64,000 bases of DNA, taken from positions 62,001 to 126,000 of the forward strand of contig WPIO01000106.1 of the NCBI GenBank assembly GCA_009760855.2, read 5' to 3'. This DNA is from Cristatella mucedo. Lineage: Eukaryota > Bryozoa > Phylactolaemata > Cristatellidae. Positions 56,320 through 64,000 of this stretch are shown in pieces (position 1 is the stretch's first letter; the number at the start of each line of letters is the position of its first letter). The translations under genes were made by a program, and so were the position numbers. A model generated the notes under the pieces. That model was not told where the DNA came from, made no database searches, and saw only the letters and a program-made list of their open reading frames with translations.

Positions 56320-58680
56320 TGACCTTAGTTTAATCGTTCGTTCTGCGCCAGTGCTGTCACTCTCGAGCAGCAAGCAGCTGAAACGAACGCTGATGTTAAC
56401 ATCACGGCTGACATATGACGTCACCTGCTCGCACTCCGCATGCTTCCGGCTGTGCGCTCAGCAAGCGATCGCACAGCTCGTGTAACGTTGATTCGACACT
56501 CACTGGGCAGTGGCAGTTGGCCATCGACTGGAAGTGGGATTATTTTGTCATTGGTGGGTAGGGCGACCCAGGTCGCCGCCTTCCTCCCCCTGCTCTCGCA
56601 TGTAGACCAGTGAGAACGTAGCCGTGCTGACGGAGGACGGGATGCACCACGGTGAACGGTCCTGCCATGCGATCGCCTGTTAGCGCGCTTCAGGAGTAGC
56701 CACTCACCCGATAGCAAGTAGCAAGCTTCACCCGATCGTGTAATGAGTCCTGCCGCCAAGCCACCATGTCCAGATCTTAGCGTGATGTGATGCAGTGTGT
56801 TCACTCGATCGAGTGTGACCTGGAACGCCCACACTCCAGGTGACTTACAGCCCTCCAGCTGCTTGATCGGTTGACAATCGATAGGTCTCGTAATTATGAC
56901 CATTTCAGGAGTAGTGTTGATGAGGCCCCCACAGGACCACCAGGCTTCCAACAGCAGCATGCTTAGCTTAGAGCTGCTGCCGCTTCGAGCTGCCGCTGGC
57001 TGCAGTGTGTGACGTGCCGCAGCTGTCCCACAAGCGTTAGGTACGTGTCTGCTGTGCAGCACGGGTCGGGCATGCTTTCGCTCGGGCAAGCTCGCTCTTC
57101 TTGCTTGGCTGCCGTCGTGCGTTGGTGGTTCGGTGGGTGCCTGGGTCGCTGAACAAGCAATTTGCAAGGCATTCTGGGTCGACTTCTGGCATGGTCCATT
57201 CAAATAGCAGGGCAGCGAGACTTCGGGCTGGAGTTAGGAGGCGTTGATTTCCTAAGGTCAGAGGATTCACCGCAGGTGAACAAAAAAGGCTGTCTGGGAG
57301 GAAGCTTGCGGTTGGTTGCCCTCCCCTCTGGCCTGCTTCAGCCAGCATGGCTTGGCTCTTCCGTTCAATCGTCTGCCTGTTCCTCTAGTAGACTTTTGAT
57401 GTGAGTCATCCGGCTTGATCCCATCCGGTGTTCTTTATCGGTCCAGCTGCCAATTAGAGCCACGTAGATATGGGCTGTTTGAGAGATTACAGGTCATGGG
57501 TATGGGTGGGCACTTTCCCCACATTATTGGGGGTACTTACACAGAATACAGGTGAGCATTATTCTCAGCCGGGTCGCTGGTTAGCCAATATATTTCCGTT
57601 AAATGCTCGTAGCTTTTGTTTCAGACGTTGAGGTTCCTCTGCCTTTAAGGTACCTTCGATACGCTTAAGACTCATTCAAATGCTGCTCGTTCAAATGCTG
57701 CTCAAATGCCAGCACTGCCTCTCGACATCCACGATGCGAGCATATATTCACAATTCCTTCGAATTCTGAACGATGCTATTCTAGTCAATTTACCTTTATT
57801 ACCGTTGGAAAATTTGCAGAAACTCAAGCACGATTTTTCTGAATCCCGAAGATTGGCAGATCAAGCAGGTGCTCCGGCGTTCAAATACTCAATATCTCTT
57901 AATGCATTACTCAATTATGCCGCCACGAAATCCATCTTTCCGGTTCAGTGTTCACCAATTTAGTCGCAAACAATGTGACTTGCACAAGTTGCCTTCTAAG
58001 GGTTCTCAGCAGCAATCTTCCACCATTTAAGACACCAAATGTTTTAAAAACTGAGTGTTTCGGCCTTTGCGTTCAGACAGAACCAGGCCGCAAACACGGC
58101 TAACTAGTAACTAGTGCTAGTGCAACTGCTGACTCCCAACGAATACCGGTACGAATGCCCTTTAACCTTTTAACATCCGAATGAGTCAACCGACTCAATC
58201 TACTCGGAAGACGACAACTAAGTGGAAGGCGCTGCAGCAACTAAGGGCGCCCATACCTACAGATCGAAAGTGCGTAGTTCCCAGCTTGGAGAAGGCTAAT
58301 CGATAGTGACCGAGGATTGCAGGCTTCCAGACCAGCCTCGGCTGGTGCAGCAGCTCTCGCTATCGGTGAGCGCCTCTCAACCGCCTGACCCGACGCGTAC
58401 AGTTCGCTCCTGCCTGGCTCAAAGCCTGGAGTGAAACTGGACAGAATGTATGACATGTTAGCTTTTATCCCTGCGATCACCGTCGATTGTCACATGACCA
58501 GTTCTAGCCATTTCGATTCAGAAAGGTGGAATAATAAATATCTCGGCTGTGATAATTTGGCCGATATAGCACACCGTCGGTTCAATATCATGAGGGTGAG
58601 GATAGAGCAAACCGAGATGAAAGAAGCTGCTTGGCGTCTGTATCTCTAGGAATAGAGCTGGCGGTGGCTGCTGCCGTTGC
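56320..58680. other. No recognised gene
   Basis: A 260-codon minus frame (56421-57203) and an 85-codon + frame (57706-57963) are open, but neither has a recognised domain. Confidence 0.3.
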
Positions 58681-58683
58681 TTG

Positions 58684-58931
<248 letters not shown>

Positions 58932-59418
58932 GTGCCAGGCGGACCAGAACAGCTCACGGACATTAACCTTGTCCACGCTGTGCCCATCCCTGTGGTGTTA
59001 GCAGGTTTCGGATGTTGTTCTAGGTGGTGCACAGCAGCCCGGCTAGACCTAGGGCGGCTACTGCCTGTCCCCCCCCCCTGCCCTCCCTCGGCTGATGCCT
59101 TCGCTACGAGAGCTTCAGCATCTGGCAGAGGAAGAGTAAGCTTACCTACCGTCTTTTTACCTTGCTAGACGATGGTAAAATAGCATGGCCGACTCCCAAT
59201 TTACAAGCCAGTGAAAACGCCCGGGATTTCAAGCGGTTTAAGACGGCTCAGGTGGCATGCTTCCAGTGTTCAACTTCCGGTTTTTTATGTTACAGGGTCC
59301 TGAAGGATTTGTTGGCACACGAGGCTGCAGAATTTTCAGAATGTATACCTTATTAAACCTGCTCCTTTTGCTGCTAAGTAATCTCTACCTTCGAGTAGTA
59401 AGTAATAGCAACAAGCTG

Positions 59419-59419
<1 letters not shown>

Positions 59420-59465
<46 letters not shown>
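59420..59465. repeat. Poly-G run (46 G)
   Basis: Longest homopolymer in the window; G-quadruplex potential and a replication or assembly hazard. Confidence 0.95.
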
Positions 59466-59629
59466 CTCCTCGTTCACCTGAGTCCTGGTTCTGGTTCTTG
59501 TCGGCCGGCAAGGCATTGTGGCACCGTAGGAACGATATTTTTCAAAAAGCTGCATAAGGTGCTCACTGTTTTTATAAAAATGTATGGAGAATTATATGAG
59601 TCCGTATAGTCAATAGTATTTATTATTTC

Positions 59630-60332
59630 TTAACCGTGCTTAGCATAAGAGTGGAAGCTGTAGGTACATCGAAGTTAGTCCATGCATTTGTGACATCCCG
59701 TCTTGACTTCTGTAGCTCTTTGCTTGCTGGTCTACCGGCCTGTGCAGTCAGGCGCTTGCAGCTGGTGCAAAACTCTGCAGCTAGGCTGATCTGTCGTGAA
59801 CGTCCCAGTTGCCACATCACATCACTTCTCGCCGACCTGCACTGGCTACCAGTCAAGCAACACATCGACTTCAAGGTTATGTCGCTCACTTTTTGGCTCC
59901 AGCCTATCTATCTGATCTACTGCCTAACCAGACTAATCATCGTACCACCTGCTTTTCGGAATCTATCTGTTTACCAATACCCCATACAAACCTCAGATCC
60001 TTTGGAGACCATGCATTTAGTTCGTATGCTTCCAAAGCCTGGGACTCACTTCCGACTTCGTCACGACATCGCCTGACTTGACCACATATAAAAATTAATT
60101 AAAAACGCACTTATTTATCACAGCATTTAGTTGATGCCTGTGATTTGACCTTCATGTGCTCATGCATGCTGACACTGTGCATGCTGCCACTAACCACGTT
60201 AAGCTTGCTGTTCATCGAGCACGCTACCACTAGCCACTCGATCGTGTTTCCTTTGCAGCACATGTAAAGCGCCTAGAAAGGGATTGAGTTCTCTGAGGGC
60301 GCTTTATCAAGTGCGTCTTTATTATTATGATT
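59630..60332 (+). mobile_element. CR1/L2-type LINE ORF2 C-terminus and 3' tail (best copy)
   Basis: The largely open frame reads SKLVHAFVTSRLDFCSSLLA, RRLQLVQNSAARLICRER, ITSLLADLHWLPVKQHIDFK and MLPKPGTHFRLRHDIA, followed by the 3' UTR, the ATGTAAAGCGCCTAGAAAGG tail and (ATT)n at about 60320. The best reference for the other LINE fragments here. 5'-truncated. Confidence 0.85.
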
Positions 60333-60371
60333 ACCTGTAAGACCTCTGGCATCAGACTCGGCCGTTTTTCA

Positions 60372-60560
60372 AGCAAAGGCCGAGCCAGGATTTTCATTGA
60401 GGGGTCAAGCAGGACCTGCACAATATTTATGTAGGCTGCGGCAAGAGCAGTGGACCCGCAACAAATGAAAAATGATAGCCCAAAATCTGAGTGTTTCTTT
60501 TATTCGACACGAACTCGACCATTGCTCATCGGATGGAATTAGGGCATACTTTTGTCGTTG
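60372..60560. mobile_element. Diverged second copy of the 17.3 kb host MITE
   Basis: Shared words: GAGCCAGGATTTTCAT, ACACGAACTC and TGGAATTAGGG. It lacks the nested SPIN-like element, as expected for an empty locus. Right terminus not found. Confidence 0.6.
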
Positions 60561-60664
60561 GCGACGGTCGGGGGCCTCCTCCCCACTCGTAGAGAATACG
60601 GGCGACCTAGATCGCTGCCCCGCTGCAGGTTTCAAGCAAGTTTAATATAGTTGCAAGGAAGTGC

Positions 60665-61140
60665 GTCTGCTGTCCCTTGGAAATGAAGTGCGACGAGACA
60701 TGACGACTTTAGGGTATGCCTACTAGAGATGAAGGTTGAGTTCAGTGAAGGTCACCCGAGCACGACTCTGATGGAGACCTTGGCCAAACTGTGGACTTAG
60801 CATATTGGAAGTGGAGGCCGCGTACACGCTGGCTGCCGGGGATGATGCTGGCAGTAGAACAGCAACCCTAGAATGCCCAGGACTGGCTGCATGCTGACTA
60901 CTGGCCAAGCTTGTCTCTTGCTTGCTGGTCCTGGCCCGGCCGGAGAAAATGGCACACTGCGTCATTTCTTGGCGAGGTTTAGGGCAGTGGCAGTGTGCAT
61001 CTTGGGGTGTTGCCCGATTGAGATGTTACCAAAGGGGGAGGTGGGAAGAAATTGTCAGCCTATGTCAGCCTATAAGGTGCGATCCTCAGATGAGGCCTCT
61101 CAAGAGAATGCGGTAAAATTATTTGCGACTTTCTTCCGAT
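60665..61140. other. No recognised gene
   Basis: May include the upstream part of the following LINE; not diagnosable. Confidence 0.3.
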
Positions 61141-62205
61141 GGTTGACACTGGCCTTTCCCCAGCTCTCAGTACACTGGAACGAGTTATGGCCGACCAGCT
61201 AGCTGAATGATTGCATCGAAACTTCAAACCTAGTCAGTTTTGCATGTTCCAGTCTGGTTTTAGAGCTAATCATTCCACAGAGTCAGCATTGCTTGGGGTG
61301 TAGAACGACCTTATCAGGACTGCAGACTTAGGTAGAGCCTCTCTGCTTATTTTGCTCGATCTTTTTCCAGCAATTGTTACTATTAATCGCCAAGTCCTTA
61401 TTCAGCACCTGTCGTCTCCCCTGGGCATCACTTCCACTGCACTGCAATTATTCAGGTTTTATTACAATAGGAGACTCCAGAGCATTGATCTCAACGGGCA
61501 ACAGTCATCCGAGGAGCCTCTAAAGTACGGCTTACTCTCCTGGGATCTGTGCTGAACTTCCTTTCACAGTTTAAGCTCTCTTTCTAGCCGATGGAATCGC
61601 CAACTGCAATGTAGGTTTTCATTTTTATTTCGGTGATGCAGCTGTACATGTGCTTTGATGCCTTACTGCCTTACTGCACTTCGAACTATGTTAACTCCCT
61701 TGCAGCATGTACCCTTGCAGCATGAATAGCTGACACGTGGGATTTCACGGCAGCAACATTTTTTTTCAAATTGAAGGATGGTAAAGCCAACTGACTAGTT
61801 GTGGGCAAACCTAGCAATTTTACTCAGGAGTTGGAAAACAACCCTCGAAATCGGCTGCGCCATCAGCATATCTCCTGTAGCGAAATCTGGGCGAAGTCCT
61901 GCTTCGAAGTGACCTCTCACTAGACGACCACGTCAGCTTTGCAGTCAAGTCTGCCTACTTCCAGTTAGCTAGCTTTGCAACTATTCGGGCCTGCTTAGGC
62001 AGGGATACCACATCCAAGTTGGTCCATACATTTGTGACATCCTGTCTTGACTTCTGCAACTCACTACTCAAAGGTCTTCCGGCCTGTGTCATGTTATCAC
62101 TAACCAACTGGCATGCACTTCCTCTTCAGTGCATGTAGAGTGCCTACGCTGAGATTTAGTTCTCTTAAGGCACAGTGGAAATGTTTAATGTTATTGCGAT
62201 TGTCA
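61140..62205 (+). mobile_element. CR1/L2-type LINE with RT core, decayed
   Basis: + frames read LERVMADQLAE, FQSGFRANHSTESALLGV, ASLLILLDLFPAIVTINRQV and GITSTALQLFRFYYNRRLQS, then SKLVHTFVTSCLDFCNSLLK further on, and finally a diverged tail. The order is that of a CR1/L2 reverse transcriptase; several stops and an internal deletion after GLPACV. Confidence 0.8.
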
Positions 62206-62214
62206 TCATTGTAC

Positions 62215-62305
62215 CGAAAGCCGCTTAGGCTGTGAGTGCGCTATACAAAACTCTCCTGCGTAACACCCACATGGTCTTTATGACTTTGTGGAGTTACTGA
62301 CGGAG
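62215..62305 (+). mobile_element. LINE tail related to 19.3 kb
   Basis: GCTGTGAGTGCGCTATACAA, CTCCTGCGTAACACCCAC and GTGGAGTTACTGACGGAGAT are the complement of the 19.27-19.36 kb segment. Followed by (ACAT)n. Confidence 0.65.
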
Positions 62306-62342
62306 ATACATACATACATACATACATACATACATACATACA
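62306..62342. repeat. (ACAT)n microsatellite, about 9 units
   Basis: Uninterrupted tetranucleotide at the 3' end of a LINE-like tail; probably grew from the retroposon tail repeat. Confidence 0.92.
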
Positions 62343-62786
62343 CCGTGCCCTTGGTTGGGCAGGCAGTGCAGCACTCCTTCATATGGACTCTGTGCTTTCT
62401 CTCGAGCCCTCGTGTGTGAGAATCGAGTTTCTGCCCAGACTCACTGGCCCCTAAGACCTCAGCCAAACTGGCTGCAGAATAACTAACAGCCGTGCTTGCC
62501 CTTAGCAGCCATCCCCACTCCACACCCCCACAACTGCTGATCGTCTACTTTTTTCGCTTGAGCAAAGCGTGAATCCTTTTTATTAGCCAAAGCTTGTGTG
62601 TGTACCCCTGCAAGCTGCTAGATGGTAGCCTCAGAGGAGTAACATCGTGGTGCTTCGGCTGCACGAAAGTGATCAAGTGAATGGTTCACTCGATGCACCA
62701 TTCAAAGTGTGCTGCTGTAATAGAGTGCGTTTTGCAAGGAAGAAAGGTTATGAAGTCCATGCTCCACAAGAGTTGTTGCCTTTCCA
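62343..62786. other. No recognised gene
   Basis: Nothing recognised. Confidence 0.3.
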
Positions 62787-63250
62787 TGGAGCAGAGCGTG
62801 GAGCAGAACACGGAGCAGAACACGGAGCAGAACACGGAGCAGGACACGGAGCAGGACACAGAGCAGAGCATGGAGCAGAGCATGGGGCAGAGCATGGGGC
62901 AGAGCATGGGGCAGAACACGGAGCAGGACACAGAGCAGAGCATGGAGCAGAACACATAGCAGAGCATGGAGCAGAGCATGGGGCAGAACACGGAGCAGGA
63001 CACGGAGCGGAACACAGAGCAGAGCATGGAGCAGAGCATGGGGCAGATCATGGGGCAGAGCATGGGGCAGAACACGGAGCAGGACACGGAGCAGGACACG
63101 GAGCAGAACACAGAGCAGAACACGGAGCAGGACACGGAGCAGAGCATGGAGCAGAATACAGAGCAGGACACGGAGCAGAACACAGAGCAGAGCATGGAGC
63201 AGAGCATGGGGCAGAACACGGAGCAGAGCATGGAGCAAAGCACGGGCCAG
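62787..63250. repeat. 12-bp minisatellite, about 38 units
   Basis: Units of GAGCAGAACACG, GAGCAGGACACG and GAGCAGAGCATG (also GGGCAGAGCATG) in mixed order. The 12-bp period keeps several frames open on both strands, giving long EHGA-, EQNT- and LCSM-type frames with no independent coding support. Confidence 0.96.
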
Positions 63251-63499
63251 TGCTCCTTCGTTTAGATTCCAGCCGTGAAACCTGCTTGCTTCACACTCAT
63301 CCAGTGCATTGGGTCAGTATTTCATGCAGGCTTGGAACTGCTGGCCCGTCGAGACTGCTGAAAAGGACAAAACCCCGAAGCACTTCTACTGTCACTAAGT
63401 ATAGCATACTTATGCAGTGCTTAGTTTTGAGTGACCAGTTGTTATCCTTTTTGGGGCTGTTTCCATGGCACCAGCATTTGCATCATAATCATAAGAACA

Positions 63500-63645
63500 C
63501 ATTTGTATAGCACCCTCAGAGAACTAAATCTCTTTCTTGGCACTTTACATGTGTTGTAAAGGAAGCACGGCAACATAGTCAGTGTTAACATGCACAGTGT
63601 TAGCATGCTAAAGTTCACCAAGGACAACTATTAACCCTTCTCACG
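63500..63645 (-). mobile_element. LINE 3' tail (minus)
   Basis: TTTGTATAGCACCCTCAGAG, AACTAAATCTCTTTCTTGGC and the CAGTGTTAACATGCACAGTG 3' UTR repeat, complement of the 60.15-60.3 kb tail. Confidence 0.78.
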
Positions 63646-64000
63646 GGTTTCTATTAAATCTCTATTAATACTAAATAGTCATTTTCATAAATGGAGATCT
63701 ATTTATCGTTGTATCCCTATGGAATCCTTTGGCATGTCTCTGGCTTTGCAGTTACCATTAACCTTTTCCGGGATTAAAAGGCTATTTTGAATGAAAACTA
63801 CCCATTTTGAAATTCAGCCAAAATTGAATAGCAAATTCTAGAGCAATCGCTATCATTTTGCAGCTGAATGTCACTAGATTTTACGTGAGATCAACGGCTT
63901 GCCGAAATTTTCTCATGGTTTCTGGCCTATAGCAATATAACTATAAATACATGTAGTGTTAAATTAGATATTGAATGGCTTTGATTTCCATGCTGCCGTG
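63646..64000. other. AT-rich end of window
   Basis: Markedly more AT-rich than the rest of the window (many AAAT/TTTA words). No exon or known repeat recognised. Confidence 0.4.

Noticed and set aside
56421-57203. 260-codon minus-strand frame
   Set aside because: No domain, no splice or start support, surrounded by repeats.
59630-60076. 146-codon + frame as a host gene
   Set aside because: Motifs (SRLDFCSSLLAGLP, LQLVQNSAARLI, LHWLPV) are those of a CR1/L2 LINE ORF2, and the LINE 3' tail follows directly.
62647-63510. 287-codon frame of EHGA repeats
   Set aside because: Generated by a 12-bp minisatellite; other frames and the minus strand are equally open and no domain flanks it.

Overview
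The window reads as metazoan nuclear DNA: genes split by GT-AG introns of 0.2-4.6 kb, pol III SINEs, decayed non-LTR retrotransposons, hAT and Tc1-like DNA transposon remnants, and very many long (CT)n/(GA)n/(CA)n microsatellites. I cannot name the species. An invertebrate bilaterian seems most likely, because the coding exons match conserved animal families at moderate divergence and the SINE families are not vertebrate ones I know. No operon, CRISPR array or prokaryotic feature is present.

Two protein-coding genes can be reconstructed, both on the + strand. Gene 1 (10707-22536, five exons, 543 codons plus stop) encodes an ankyrin-repeat protein resembling the ANKRD33 family. It has a short polyQ N-terminus, a Gly-rich linker, about four ankyrin repeats and a long basic, low-complexity C-terminus. 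Gene 2 (25415-35314, six exons, 335 codons plus stop) is AIP, the aryl-hydrocarbon-receptor-interacting protein / XAP2 co-chaperone. It is complete, with an FKBP-like N-terminal domain and a three-TPR C-terminal domain. All splice phases are compatible in both genes. The two genes lie about 2.9 kb apart and have no obvious functional link.

Layout: 0-4.5 kb is repeats with no recognised gene. 4.5-10.7 kb is GC/CpG-rich with simple repeats. 10.7-22.5 kb is gene 1, whose introns carry a 17-bp minisatellite (about 40 units), a 21-bp minisatellite, (CT)n/(CA)n tracts, SINEs, LINE fragments and a hAT MITE nested inside another MITE. 22.5-25.4 kb is intergenic with a LINE remnant just upstream of AIP. 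25.4-35.3 kb is AIP, whose introns carry an inverted pair of Tc1-like remnants, a second hAT MITE with a perfect target-site duplication, and several SINEs. 35.3-64 kb has no gene I can recognise: LINE 3' ends, SINEs, microsatellites, two long poly-G runs, a CAG/CTG palindrome cluster, CpG-rich blocks (about 41-46 kb) and a 12-bp minisatellite.

The most notable finding is a 186-bp hAT (Buster/SPIN-like) MITE at 17330-17515 with 16-bp perfect terminal inverted repeats and a perfect 8-bp target duplication. Its ends closely match, from memory, the SPIN/OC1/URR1-type elements known for cross-phylum horizontal transfer. I found no convincing new multi-gene system. The novelty here lies in the nested and inverted transposon structures, the satellites and the LINE-SINE tail sharing.
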